NCBI GenBank assembly: GCA_963969365.1 | Contig: OZ017748.1 | Coordinates: forward strand, 1,302,001 to 1,366,000 | DNA from: Asterochloris sp. CNOR1 | Taxonomy: Eukaryota; Chlorophyta; Trebouxiophyceae; Trebouxiales; Trebouxiaceae | Direction of reading: 5' to 3' | DNA length: 64,000 nt | In this document: positions 44,234 through 56,467 of the stretch, piece by piece | Numbering within the stretch: the first letter of the stretch is position 1 | Layout of the letters: every line of letters begins with the position of its first letter | Translations under genes and position numbers: made by a program | Notes under the pieces: generated by a model | The model's input: the letters and a program-made list of their open reading frames with translations, nothing else | Database searches by the model: none | Told to the model about the DNA's origin: nothing

Positions 44234-47200
44234 TTATTGTGTTATGTAGACTTGCACTGCCTGCCTTAACTTGGTGCATACTTGAGGAAATGAAGGCCTG
44301 CAGGTCCACCACACTTTTGACAACTTGGCAGGAACAGGAGGCTTCCTGACCCTGAGAGATCAAGAGCTAGCACTGCACTATCTGCCAATGGGCAAAGCAC
44401 TTACCTGGACTGCGGCTTGGCTGCCCAGCATGAGCGCGCCAGACGTGCATACCAGGTGGGGCAGTGCTTGGGAAACTGAGGGCGAAGATTATGCAAGACC
44501 ACTCCATTCATGACCTGTACTTTGCTGAGGTCATTGAATACCTGGCAGCCTGTGTACAGCTCCCACACTGCAGGCAGCAAGTCAAGGTCAGCCCTGACTC
44601 CAGCTCAGTACGAGCAGCGCAGCTGTCGCTTGGTGCATGCAGGCACGTGGGTTGCACAGTGCCAGCCCCCCATCACGCACTCATGCGGTGCACCCCTGCA
44701 AGGCGTTTGTCAACGATGCTTTGCATGCTCACTATAGTGCCCAAGTCAGAGATGTCTGCAGCCTACAGGCTGGTGCCAAGCCCAGCAGCTCTGGCAGCGT
44801 GATCCAATCAGACTGGAGGAACTCACTCATGATGCCAAAGGCATAGACGTCTGCAGCGCTGGAATTGGCGCCCTCAGACAGCAGCTCAGGCGCCATGTGG
44901 GTTACAGTCCCACTGCAGTCGCGGTTCTGATTGTCCTCTGTCAGGTTGGCCACACTGACTGGGGCAATCTCAGCCAGCAGCTTGCTGAGGCCAAAGTCAG
45001 AGACCTTGGCAGTGAAGCCTCGCCAATCGGTCTGCAAACACAGTACAGACACTGTAAACTAGGCTCTGCTCAATTATCAGGCTGCAGAGGCCACAGCCAT
45101 GGACCTGTGAGGCTGCGTGCTGGCTAGCCTGAAGCACAGGACAGCAACGCAGGCCTGGTCAACCACAAGCAGATGAGAAGCATCTGCACAGTGGTCTGGG
45201 CAGCCTAGCAGCATAAAATTGAGCGGTCACCAATCAGGAACACCCTTTAACATGTGAACAGGGACAGCAGCCTGCCTCTGTGGCCTTCAGCAGCACATCA
45301 AGCTGGTACAAAACATGCAGATTGTGCAGCTAATCACAGCACATGGGGGAAGCCCAGTGCTCTCATCTCTGAGCATGTCGGCCTCATTGGTCTCCTCAGG
45401 TCCTGGTGCAAGATATGCAGGATAGCCAGGGTGTAGACACTTGGCTCGCCTCTGCCAACTGGAGGTGCATGACGTCAACTTCAATTCCCGGTGCAAGAAG
45501 AAAGTCGCTCACCTCGGCCGACTTGAGCAGCACATTCTTCAGCTTCAGGTCCCGGTGCAGGATGTGCAGCTTGTGCAGGTAGGCCAGCGCAGAGGCCACG
45601 TCCAGCAGCGTGGCGCACACGCAGGCCATGTCCGCGCGCCCCTCCCCCGGGCTGGCAGGCTGATTCAGATGGAACACGCCTTGGCTGACTGCGTCCTCCA
45701 GGGAGCCCTGGTCGCAGTACTCCATCACAATACGCGTCTCCTGCGGGCAGCAGCACTCACACACTGCCTCCTGTTGACAAGCCAGAGGACGCTTGATGTG
45801 ACTGCAAATTGCTGTGCTCCCTGGAGGCATGCTGGTCGAGGACTGGCACAATGGCTCACAGAAGTGAGGCTTGCAAGACTGCTTCACAAAACACACCACC
45901 TGCAGACCACATCAATCCATCAGGGTGTGTCAATCTTGCAAAGGCAGGCTGCAAGACGACTGACTGCATCAGCTGAACTGGCAGGGCACAATTGCTGCAC
46001 GGCAGGCTTTGAAACAGGTTGTGAGGCCTTGCTGATGAGGAGGCCAAGTGGCTGATGCTTGCCAGCATATTGCTGTGCCTCTGCAACTCACAATCACAGG
46101 GAGGTTGGACCCTGGCCATGCCAGCTGATGAATTCAGGCAAGCCAGGCGCAGTGCATAGAGCCACACAAAGACAGCTCACGTTGCCAGGAAGGGTGGCCC
46201 TGCCCCCAGCCACCCCTGCTGATGACGTCTTGTAGTCATAGGTCTTCACCACGTTGGGGTGGTTGGTGGCGCTGCTGACGGCTGCCTCCATGACTGCGAC
46301 TGCACTGCGCGTGGTGTGCACAGAGTCTGTGGACACAAGGACGTCATCGCACAAAGAATCCCCGTCCCCATCAAGATCATCCTCATGCTCAATCACCTAA
46401 GCAGATCAGGAAGGGGCCAGGTGAGTGGAAGGATTGGAGAAACACGCAGGGCGTACAATTGTAGCATGGCCTCTGGTGGCAGCCATTGATGACTGCCAGC
46501 TTAGTCTAATTGGCAATGCTAAAGAGTGCCAGTCCTGCACAGGTGTGAGTGGTGAATAATTTTGATTAGGGGCAGGCCGTCGGAGAAACTGTGAGGAAAG
46601 GATCCAGGATGAGACAGCAGCCCCTTGGCTGACTGTAAAGGCATGTACAGGCAGGACATTGTGGTATAGACTCGTGCCATACTGCAGGAAGCACTTCAGC
46701 TGCTGGCAGCGTCGAAGCTCACATCAGACTGACTCAGGCGAAAAATACTAACATGAGCAGTCACACCAGGCTCTTCTTAATGATCAAGGCAACCCTGAGG
46801 CAGGCCATCTTCTGCAAGCTGGCTCAGAGAAATCAATCTGACCTTGAGAGCGACCTCCTTGTTGCGCCACATGCCTCTGTACACGCTGCCAAAGGCCCCA
46901 CGCCCAATACGCTCAAACCCTTCCAGGTCAGGGTGGCTGGCCCTGAGGCCATCTGCATCATTGCCATCCCTCTCCCAGAAGCTGCCCGAGTCTGAGGCGC
47001 TGAATTCTGAAGCAGCATCTGCAGATGCTGCTGCCAGCTGGGCGTTACACTTGTGTTCTGAGAGCTGGTCTGCCCGACTCCCGAGGGGTTCAGAAGCCTC
47101 TGGCGGTCGAGCGCCTCCTGCTGATGCAGCTGGTGGAGCAAGAGTGCCTGCCTGCGCATCTGTGCTGGCTGCTGCGGCGCCAGCATATGACCTGAGGGGC

Positions 47201-48452
47201 TCTGCCAATCCGCCTGAGTGACTGGGCGGTACTGAGCCGCTAAGCAGCACTGCATGACTGGGCAAGGGGTCCTCACCCGCCAGCATCTGAGGCGCCAGGA
47301 CATGTGTGTCCAGCAGAGAGGAGCACATCAGAGGCCCAGCACGAGCAGGTTGCGACTCATCTTCTGAGCTCCGGTTGCGGCTCTTCGAGGCTGCCCCGTC
47401 GCGTCGCCTTGAGCTGTGCTGCTGCCTGCTGCTCCCAGGGTCGACCTGCGACTGTGAGCTGCTCGCAGGCACAGCCCCAGACAACAGCCTGCCGCTGAGT
47501 GCGGAGCAGGCAACGTAGCAGGGAGCCTCTGTGTCTGCCAGGCACTCTGCTGTCTGTGCGGTGACCTGCTGCTGGAAATACTCCAGCCTCTGCTGCGTCT
47601 GCAGGCGGATTGTCTGCAGACATGAACACAAGTGATGAAAGAGGCATGTGTAGACCTGAGTCAGAGTCAGGCCTGTCCAGCTTGAGGCTTCTTCGCTCCT
47701 GGCAATCCACCAGACCTGATCCAGCTCAAGCCCTGGCAGCTGATAGAGGCGTGGCCCTGAGCTGCCCTGCAGCATGCACGCAGAAGCTTCCCACCAGAAC
47801 CCTTTCAGGCACAGGGCTGACCTGGAGGTCGAAGGGTATGGCAGGCCCAAATTGCACGCCCCTCAAGGTGAGCCCTTGCTCTGGCCCCTGCTGCTGGGCA
47901 GGCAGCTGCGTGGTCTGGTGCTGAAGCCCAGCTGGTGCCTCCCTTGTAGAGGTGCAGGAGGCCGATGTGCTGGTCAGCGAGTTGCTGACAAGGCGGGGCG
48001 GTGACCTGCCATGCCCCTTATGCTGGGTCCCAGCATACTGCAGGCCGCTGGCCTCACTGCCACTCAGGTCTGGTGTGATCCTGTCACTGCGCCAGTGGGA
48101 GCGCCCCTGTGCAACGAGCTGTGACTCTGGGGCATCCCACTCGCTGCTGCTGCGCGTCGTCAAATTGCTGGGACCCCCTGCACAGGCAGTGCAAGCCACA
48201 GTCGGGCCCCAACTTGCATGGCACAGGTGGAAGGCTTTGCATGGGCAGGGGGCCCGTCAGCAGGGACCTCTGCTTATGGTACCCCCACCATGAGGGGTCA
48301 GACCCTAAGTGGCTCCAAGTCAGCAGCAACGCTCCCTGTTGTTGTTTTGCATGAGCAGCCATGAGTTCACCATCTTGGGCAGCAAGGCTCAGGTCTGCCA
48401 GGAAACGTTGGAGGGAGTCCTCATCACAGCCCGATCTCCGAAGTTTGCCCAT
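44234..48452 (-). CDS. Raf-like (TKL) Ser/Thr protein kinase
   Basis: Exons (minus) 48177-47822, 47613-46843, 46396-46181, 45740-45513, 45031-44827, 44567-44405 and 44297-44234; the last six total 1647 nt in frame. After a Ser/Ala-rich N-terminal region the catalytic domain has all core elements: Gly loop GRGAFGSVYRG, VAIK-like EVALK, hinge MEYCDQGSL, catalytic HRDLKLKNVLL, DFG in VSDFGLSKLL, activation end GTVTHMAPELL, and the helix I close QSRPSFPQVCTKLRQ. HRDLKLKN and GTVTHMAPE are typical of algal TKL/MAPKKK kinases, and the enzyme should be active. The N-terminal exon(s) to a Met near 48452 do not phase cleanly and are tentative. An acidic insert (HEDDLDGDGD) follows the catalytic Lys. 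The stop is about 220 bp upstream of NAGK on the same strand. Confidence 0.87.
45294..45590. repeat. Intronic copies of the kinase catalytic-loop exon end
   Basis: The exon segment for HRDLKLKNVLL (plus 45522-45590, core CAGGTCCCGGTGCAGGATGT) has decayed copies at 45394-45431, 45479-45500 and weakly at 45294-45335, all inside the downstream intron. Confidence 0.6.
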
Positions 48453-49093
48453 GCCAGTGACTTAGGGTGGCTTGTGGCTTGTGTCCAGCCAGCCTGAAAG
48501 CCTTCTGCAAGCATGCAGGCAATTTGGAAATTGTCATGTGTTCTCAGGGGGCACCAAAGCGACCCTCCAGGCAATGCCTGAGTAGTAGCACACCCAACTT
48601 GAAGGGGTGAGAGGCTTACTTGTGCCAAGGCAACACGCCGGATGAGCAGACTGGAGCTGCCTCCTGCTTTAGATTGGAAGCTGCAGCAGTTTTCACAAAC
48701 TCCTATGCGAGCGCAGGGCTGACCGGGCCCAGCGAAGTGAAAGTGGTTGTCTACAGCACCTCAGGCTGTCAACGCGTATTTCTGCAGGCTTACAGGCCTG
48801 CTGGAGGTCTCTGGTGTGACTTGTGGAATGGGGCAGCGGGTGATTGAGAGAAGGTAAGTGTAAGGAATCTGGCCAGCCAAAGTGCATGCACACAGTCCGT
48901 CACATGGAGTCTCAGGGCCCAGTAGGATCTGATGGCATGAGTCTGAGCTTCCAGAAGCATCTGCAGCAGAGGAGTCATTCCTCTGCTTCCAGAGCCCTGG
49001 CAGCAGCGGCTTCTGCAGGCAGGCACCCTCCCTGCATGCCAAACTTGACTTGAGCCGCATTTGGCACATCCAGGACTGACATGCTGAGGCTCC
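48453..49093. promoter_or_regulatory. Divergent 5' region, kinase and EDC4
   Basis: About 640 bp between the tentative kinase start and the EDC4 start; it may also contain untranslated or missed N-terminal exons of either gene. No clear motif was seen. Confidence 0.35.
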
Positions 49094-52000
49094 ATGCACA
49101 CAGGATCTCCTCAGCTTGAAGCTGCCAGTGTGCTGCCCATCGGCAGGAGGCTTGACCCTGCTGACGAGGTCACCTATGACATTGATCACCAGCCTCAGGC
49201 ACCACAGCTGGAGGTATGCACAACTCATATATAATTAGCCGCACCACGTCCTTTCAGTTGCGAACATACGAGTAAGAGCTTGAGGAGGCAGCCAGAGCGA
49301 CTTGCTCACCATGCAGGCAGCTGTAATTACGCGTGTGCCCCTGGACCATGTCTTGGACCATACCAGGCGGATTGCAGTGAACAGCCACTTCATCTGCTAC
49401 TCTCTCAAGGGCGGGCAGATTAGAGTGCTCCACAAACATCGAGCTGCTCGTGCCCTCCTCAGGGGTGCCTCCATGCCAGCAGATCTAAGGTGCGTTGCAA
49501 AGGATGATGCATGCCAAAAGTGTCAACGAACTAGAGGATGCAGTGTCAGTCAATCCTGTGCAGCCCATGAGGACTTGGGATTTTCGACACTGTGCTGGGG
49601 CAGGCTGGCATTCAGCAGGCCCAGGCATGTCCATGCAGCTGCTATACAGGTGCCCCATTTGCTTGCCTGCAGCCCTCTTGATGTTCAACGTTGTTGTGCT
49701 GTGCAGCTTTGCGGGCGACGATGCAGGTGTTCTGGCAGCTGCAGATCCTACCGGGCGCTTGCTCATTTGGCGCATTCAGATGGATCCTGAGGCAGACGCC
49801 ACCACTTTGGAGGCTGAAGAGCTGCTCAATCTCACGTTTGACGGTCAGTCCAAGAGCCTTGTACCCGGACATTGGCAACCTGCTATCAGCAGGGAGCTGC
49901 ATGCTTCCATTTGCTTGCATGGTTGCTAGTGGGGCCAATCAGTGCAACACCTGGCTGCGCCTGTCTGTAGGAGCCGCACGTGAGCAGAGCAGGGTGCTCT
50001 TGGCGTGGCTCCCCAAGCAGCTTGCGCAGTTTGCTGTGGCGGCAGGAGGGTCGGTGATGCAGGTGGGGCTGTCTGCTTCCCCTCCGTGCTTCTGCTGCCT
50101 GCCAGGCACTGCCTTGCTGTTGTCACCTCCCTTCCTGCTGCCAGCAAACACGCCCAACACAGCCACCTCAGAGTGGCTGCCCCTCCTGCAGGCCACGCTG
50201 CAGCTGGGCAGCACCGAGGGCTTGACTGGGGCCTTTGCCATCAATCTGGGGCAGCAGTCCCTGCCGGAGCATGTAGAGGCCTTTGCTACTGGCAGGCAGG
50301 GTGCCTGCACAGGCTTGGGGTACTCTGCTGATGGCAGCCTGCTGGCCTCAGCATGGAGTACCGGCCAGGTGAGCTGCATTGCAACATGTCGCTGCTGGTG
50401 CCCAGCAGCAATGCACTGGGCTGTGGCCTGTGATCGAAACCGCTTTGCGCTGCACTGCTGCAGGATGCAACTCCGGGCCACTATGCTGACAAGAGGGTGT
50501 CCCTCCTTTGTGCAGGTGGAGGTCTGGAGCACAGCAGCCCCGCGAGCCAGAGTCTGGCAGTTCCAGCCCTTCCCCCAGCAGGCCGCCGGCAGCCTGCAGT
50601 GGCTGTCCCATGGCCAGACATTCGTTGTGGGCAACCTTTTGAACAGCTCAGTGCGGCTGTGTGGCGCCACACCGGGAGGGCTGGAACCGCTGCAGACACT
50701 GCACCTGCGCAGCAGCAACAGCGGCTCGGTGGGCTCCTATAAAGTTGGTGCAGCATGGCTGCTGTGAGCACCCGTCTCAAGCTTTCTTCTGACCAGGCAT
50801 TGATGCCGCAGCATGGCTACAACAGCACCTGCCTCTGCCAGCAGATCTGGTGATCTCATGTGCTGCGCTGCATGCCGCGATGGACGGTGGCTTACATAGC
50901 GCTGACATTGCGCCAAGTGGAATGCAGCTCACACATGCACCTTGTGCTGACATCTGCACATTTCTCGATGTGCTGTGCAGACAACCTTCCTCAACCATTT
51001 GGCTGCTTGCTGAAGCCCCCTGATGGCTGCACCTAGAGTCTGCCCATGTGGGTTAGGATGCACACTGTCAAGCCGCCATGGTGGTGCAGCCTAAGACAGG
51101 CCTGCTGCTGCTGATGTCCACCTGCCCTGCTGTGCAGGCGGCCTTCTTCAACCACATGGTGGTGCAGCCCGAGACAGGCCTGCTGCTGCTGGCCAATAGT
51201 CTGCGCAACACTGTCTATGTCCTGCGCCTGGATACCTCAAACCCCGCCCTGCGCTTTGCTCACCTGACAGAGTTTGCCTTCTCCACGCCCATCATCAGCC
51301 TGACAGCCCACTACGAGCCTGCGGCTGCCCAGCAGGGCGAGCAGGTCAGGCTGTACACTGTCCAGCCGGCAGGCATTCAGCAGTATGAGCTGGGGCCTGT
51401 TGCATTCAGACAGGATGCTGCGCAGGCTGCGGCTAGTACAATTCCAGAGGCAGCCAGCCAGGGTGATAGCCTAGTAGCAGGTGATGATACGCAAAGTGGT
51501 GTGGCTGCCAGTGCTGCCACCCAGAGCAGCACCCGTCAGGAAAGTGCTGTCAGTGGGCTGCCGGGCAATGGCTCTCACTCAGCCGCGCTGCCAGCAGCTG
51601 AGCCTTGGGCTGAGACGGAGCCTCGCCTAAGCAGGTCGGCCTCAACCCTGGCGGCGGCATCAGCAGCTGCTGAGATCACAGCGGCAGCTGTGTCGGCGGC
51701 GCTCAGGGGAGAGGAAAGACCACATGCCATGTCCCCAGCTGCGCCTGGGCGTGGCAGCACGCCCACAAGTGGCCTCCCGTCCATCAGGTTAGCAAGGGTT
51801 TGTTGTCCTACCCAGCCCAGACAGCAGCAAGCATGTGCTGAACAGAGCGAGTTGCCCTGCTGGCGGCTCTGGATGTCCACATTGCATAGACAGATGCAGC
51901 TGCACAGCTTGGCAAATAATGAAGTCAAAATATGGTGCAACCTTGGCATGGGCTCAATGGCAATCAGCGCTGTGTTGTGGTTACTGAGATCTGCATGCAG

Positions 52001-55000
52001 CAGACACTCAGACTACTTCTTGTGTACAAGCCTGTGCAGCCACCGCATGACTCGATCCCGGGAGTACAGTAGAGCTTGTTTTCTGAAAAAAATCTGAGCT
52101 GCTTCCTTGGCTGCCAGAGTGGCGCCAGCCACAGGCAGCATAGCAATGCTTTTCCAGAGTGTTGCATCAAGGGTGGGGCATTTGAGGGTGATCCCTGGCC
52201 TGCAGAAGTGAAGGCAGCCGTGAGCAGCCCAAGCTGCTGACACCCAACAGCCTGCTGGCTCAGGCGCACCGATCTGCCTCCCAGACCAGCCTGGGCAGCC
52301 TGCACGAGCATGCCGGCACGCCAGGCAGACGGGAGGCCGAGGCTGCTATGCCTGTACCTGCCCAGGCTGCTGTTGCATCAGTGGGGCCAGAAGCGAGCAG
52401 CTCGCGCCCTCCTCACTCCCCGGCAAGCTTTGCATCAGATGCTGGGGCAGCCTCCACCTCTGCAACTCTCAATCAAAGAGCCCAGCCTGACTCTGGTGAG
52501 GGCAGCCTACCGCTGCGCGTCCTGACCCGGCCTGACAAGGCTCCTGAGCCGCCCCAGCAGCCTGACCACCCTGCAGCATCCCCACGGGTCACGACCGGGC
52601 TGTGGCATCCCCGTCACCTGGCACCAGACCAGATTGGTGCCTGGCCCAAGCAGCGTGCTGAGCAGCAGCAGCAGCAGGAGCCCTCAGGGCTGCCTAGCCC
52701 TGCTGCTGCTGCTGCACCCGGCATCCAGGGCACAAAAGCCAGCTCCTCAGCTGCAGCAGCAGCGCCTGCTGCACCTGTGGAGCTGTCAGATGTTGCTGTG
52801 GACCGCATCGCAGCAGCCGTAGCAGACAGGATGGCTGGGCACCACAAGCGCATGGTCAGCCATATCAACACTGGCCAGCGGGAGTTGCAGCGGGCAATGC
52901 GGGTGGACCTGCAGGCAGAAGGGCACCGCCTGGAGACTGCATCTGACAACCAGGTGTGTCATGCAGCCCCCAACCACACTTTTCAGCCCAAGTATCAGCT
53001 TGCTTGAGTCGGGCTGAGGAGCCCTGCCTAGAGGCTACAGCTGACAACCAGGCCGGCCGGGCAGAGTCCTGATGCTGCAATGAGGCTGTCTCCATCAGAC
53101 TTCAGGCTGCCCTGCTGTCTGAACCTGCTTAGCAGACGGACATGCAGTATCATATGATTGGCAGCCGATGCTTCAACTCCTCCTGCCACTGTATTAGCTT
53201 GGCAGCCGCAGCGGTGCCTTGGGCATGCACATGAACCTGCTATTGGGCAAGCTGTAAGTTGTCAGCAGCACAGGCAAGCCTGAAGACCACCACTGGCTAT
53301 GGTAAAATGGCACCATCAGCAGGAAAGACAAGCTGGCCTATCACCCTACAGGTGGGGAAGCTGTTCAAAGCTCAGGAGGCAGTGATGGCCAGGGATCGCA
53401 AGGCGCTCCTTGCGGAGCAGCAGGCCAACCTGGAGCAGCTCATCACCCTCATCAGCGCAGGGATCAACCGCGACCTGCCCCTGCGTGTGGAGCAGATCGT
53501 GCGGGCTGAGGTGGGCTGTTTTGCTTGCAGAGGTCCTGTGCAGGCTTGCTCAAAGGAGCCAGAAGTGAAGACCTGCCGCTCTGAATGGAGCGGGCTGGAT
53601 GCACCCTGACCCCTTCCTGGTGCAGCAGGGTCTGGTGGGCGACTCATGTTGCTTGGAGTTAAGGGCTGATGTGGGCTGTTATGTTGGTGCATTGTCATGC
53701 CGGTAGGCTGCCCTGCCTTGGGCGGGCAGATGCTCCCAAACTGGCTTGCATGCGCTCCAGCCAGGCAAGGACCAGGCGTCAATAGGGGCAACCGCATGCT
53801 TCGACTCAAACAGCACGTTATATATTGCAGCACTGTTGACCTGCAGGTGGCTGCTGTGACTGGCAGTCTGCAGAGGGACCTCGGGGGCGCGGTGCAGGCG
53901 GCGCTGCAATCAGCACTGCCTCAGCAGCTGGCAGGGCCTGCCCTGCAGCAGGCACTAGAGTTGGCTTTGGGCAGCCACCTGCAGGCTGCACTCCAGGCGC
54001 CGCTGCAGACAGCCTTCCGTAGCAGCTTTGAGCAGCGGCTGATTCCGGCATTTGAAGGGGCCTGCCAGTCCATGTTCTCCCAGGCAAGCAGACATCCAAT
54101 CGTGCTGTCTGCGGCCTGCATCAGGCTGGTGTGTGCTTCCGCCAGCAAGCACCTCTCAGGTGATCTACAGCTGCTGACTGCACAGACCGTGGCCGCATCT
54201 GACAAGTTGCTGGCGGACCGCAATGTTCCTGAAACACAAGCATTTCACTGGTCCCCCTTTGCTGCAACAGGTGCAGGCCACATTTGCCGGGGGCCTCTCG
54301 GACCATCTGCAGGCAGCTGGGGGCGCAAATGCAGCCGTGGCAGCGTCCCTGCAGGAGAGCCTTGCGGCAGCCACCAGCCTGGCAGAAACGCTGCGGGATG
54401 AGGTGGCAGAGGGACAGCGGAAGCTGGTGGCTCTGGCAGAGGAAGACCGAGGTGACTGTTTGCTTCCAGAAATTTGTAAAAAAGAATTGTACAAATTGCA
54501 CTGCGAGTTGGCTTGACTGCATTTCGATGTTTATTCACAAGACATGGCAAGGCTCTCTTGCAAGCAGAGGCTGCTATGCTGCATGTGCGGCACAAGATCT
54601 ATCTTGGCGAGCAGAGGCTGCATGCCCAGGCCCTGCCGGCATGAGAGATGCATGTAAACTACCTGCAGGTGGTGCACCGATGCACCGCTCCTGTGCCTTC
54701 TGTGCAGGCAGCCGACGGGTTAGCATGTCTGTGGCGGAGCTTGAGGCGCGCCAGGATCCCAAGCAGGAGCTCAAGCAGCTCATTGCAGAAGACAGGTGAC
54801 CACCTCGTGCCCCTGTTGCTCACTGCAGATGCACAACAGGGCAGAGTACAAGCTGTATGGACCCTGGACGGTGAATTGCTGGCCTCACGCATTGCTGTCA
54901 AGAATGCGAGCAAGGCTTCACCATGCATCCCAGCCATTCACAGCCAGAGCAGTCATGGACATGACGTCTTGACTCAGCAAAGCAGTCTTGGCCCCTTGGC

Positions 55001-55630
55001 ATGTCTGCAGGTATGAGGATGCAATGAACAAGGTCCTCAGCCAGAATAATGTGGAGCTGGCTGTGTGGCTGTGCCAACAGCTGGACATGGGCATCCTGAC
55101 ACAGGAGCCGCTGCCCATCAGCCAGGCAGTGCTGCTGTCCCTGCTGCAGCAGCTGGGCTACGACCTCAGCAAGGTGGGCGTCTGGCTGCTGCTTGTTGCC
55201 TTGCCTTTTATTCCTGACTGTGCCTTGCTGAGCTGCTATGGGTGCAGCGCAAAGGGACCCCTGCTGCTGACCCATGGGCTCAAATGCCCTCCTTAACTCC
55301 TGGTATCCAGCAGGGTAGAGCCCTGCGTGCTGAGGTGCGGGTGCAGCACTGATGTATGCTGCACACCCATTGCCCTCAAGAGTGCTGGCACATGACCACA
55401 TGTGGGTGTCTGTGATGCAGGACTTGGATGTCAAGCTGCAGTGGATCCAAAGTGCTGTGCTGGCCGTCAATCCCAAAGACCTCCTCCTGGCACCCCATAT
55501 GCGCCCCATTTTGCAACAGCTGAAAGACAATCTGCAGAAAATGTTCGACTCCTCCCCTCCCTCAGCAGTTGCAAGCCAGTGCCGCATCTGTCTGCACATG
55601 GTCAACAGCCAGATCCATTCCTGCCCTTGA
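49094..55630 (+). CDS. EDC4: Enhancer of mRNA decapping 4 / VARICOSE
   Basis: P-body scaffold that links DCP2 to DCP1 and XRN-type decay. Fourteen exons: 49094-49213, 49317-49489, 49707-49843, 49971-50062, 50192-50368, 50516-50743, 51138-51787, 52218-52953, 53352-53510, 53847-54083, 54271-54451, 54708-54795, 55011-55173, 55421-55630. They total 3351 nt, 1116 residues, all in phase. The N-terminal WD40-like part has NSHFICYSLKGGQIRVLHKH, ADPTGRLLIWRI and FFNHMVVQPETGLLLLANS. A Ser/Ala/Pro-rich linker (about residues 380-690) includes the VARICOSE-like KLLTPNSL. The C-terminal alpha-helical domain ends LISQAVL-type helices: LPISQAVLLSLLQQLGYDLS and KLQWIQSAVLAVNPKDLLL. Intron 10 has a GC donor (CAG|GCAAGC). 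Intron 6 has an atypical donor (AAA|GTTGGT). Confidence 0.93.
51072..51193 (+). repeat. Copy of an EDC4 exon start in the preceding intron
   Basis: About 43 bp at 51072-51114 match 51151-51193 (offset 79 bp, roughly 37 of 42 positions). The copy reads MVVQPKTGLLLL against the exon's MVVQPETGLLLL and stays in the same open frame. Confidence 0.85.
52931..53064 (+). repeat. Copy of an EDC4 exon end and donor
   Basis: The exon 8 end plus donor (52931-52966) recurs at 53030-53064 with about 75% identity; the copy has GC in place of the donor GT. Confidence 0.65.
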
Positions 55631-55862
55631 TGGTAATGTTTTCATGCTATGTGTCTGTATTTGGAACACTTTTGCGCACAAGTCAGGACACTCTGCCAGC
55701 TGCTGCTTCAGGACCAGTCAAAAGTGCTTATCGATGTCAGAATTAATTGCAGGCTCTGAACTGTTGCATTTAGAAGACAGGAGAGACCATGTCTTGGCTT
55801 GTTGCTTTCTGCCAGAGCCAGACTTCTTCTATGGTCCCAGACAGAAGCGCAAGGGTTGAAAT

Positions 55863-55867
55863 TGTAA
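55863..55867 (+). terminator. TGTAA poly(A) signal for EDC4
   Basis: Located 233 nt after the EDC4 stop and about 55 nt before the convergent LSM3 stop. Confidence 0.55.
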
Positions 55868-55919
55868 CACACTGGGGACACCACGTCTGAGCTGCACCTG
55901 AACTTGTGTTGCGGCTGCA

Positions 55920-56267
55920 TTACACTTTGTTGTTGCCTGGACCACGCAGCGGAGGGCTTATGAGGATGACGCCGTCTCCCCTGACAAACAGGTATGCCAG
56001 CATGCGCTTGTTGGTCTTGACAATCTCTTCATACGTCTCATCGTCAATCTCTACGGTAGTGATGGTCTCCTCTACGTCTCCCAGGATCATGTTCATGTGC
56101 TGGTCGTAGGCGTGCAGCTGTCCCCTCAGCTCTCTGTCATGGCGCAGCTTGACATAGATCCTCTCGTCCAGGCTTAGGCGGATGAGGTCCAGGGGCTCAT
56201 TGACTGGGTTGGTGCCAGCCTCTGTTCCCTCCGCAGCAGGTGCTCCTGATGGACCAGCAGCAGCCAT
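55920..56267 (-). CDS. LSM3: U6 snRNA / mRNA-decay Sm-like protein LSm3
   Basis: Single-exon gene of 115 residues. LSm3 is shared by the cytosolic LSm1-7 ring, which activates decapping of oligoadenylated mRNA, and the nuclear LSm2-8 ring on U6. Sm1 motif: [20 protein letters not shown], with [19 protein letters not shown] following. Sm2 motif: [19 protein letters not shown]. The C-terminus GPGNNKV is short as in the family. An N-terminal Ala/Gly-rich extension of about 20 residues precedes the fold. It is the only clearly intronless protein gene in the window. Tail to tail with EDC4 and 200 bp from the divergent FHA gene. Confidence 0.97.
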   Translation of the reverse strand: MAAAGPSGAPAAEGTEAGTNPVNEPLDLIRLSLDERIYVKLRHDRELRGQLHAYDQHMNMILGDVEETITTVEIDDETYEEIVKTNKRMLAYLFVRGDGVILISPPLRGPGNNKV

Positions 56268-56467
56268 GGGTGTGTCTGCGGGCTTGGTGGAGCCTGGCTG
56301 GTGCCAGATGCTGGGTCTGGAGATGATCTGTGCGGCCAGGCACTCCTGTGTGTCTCAGCAGCTGGAGAGCTGGCTGCCTGGTGGCGCTTGTTGTCTGTGG
56401 AGGCTTTGCTGGGCACGTGAGTACATTGAGAGTCAATGTTTGACTGTTGTGATCTGGGCTCAGGGCA
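56268..56467. promoter_or_regulatory. 200-bp divergent promoter, LSM3 and FHA gene
   Basis: Lies between the two start codons; no TATA box or obvious repeat. Confidence 0.5.

Noticed and set aside
49257-49272. A 14-nt micro-exon (LRTYE) in EDC4
   Set aside because: Exon 1 and exon 2 already join in phase 0 and match VARICOSE directly (QLE followed by the next strand); the micro-exon would break the frame.
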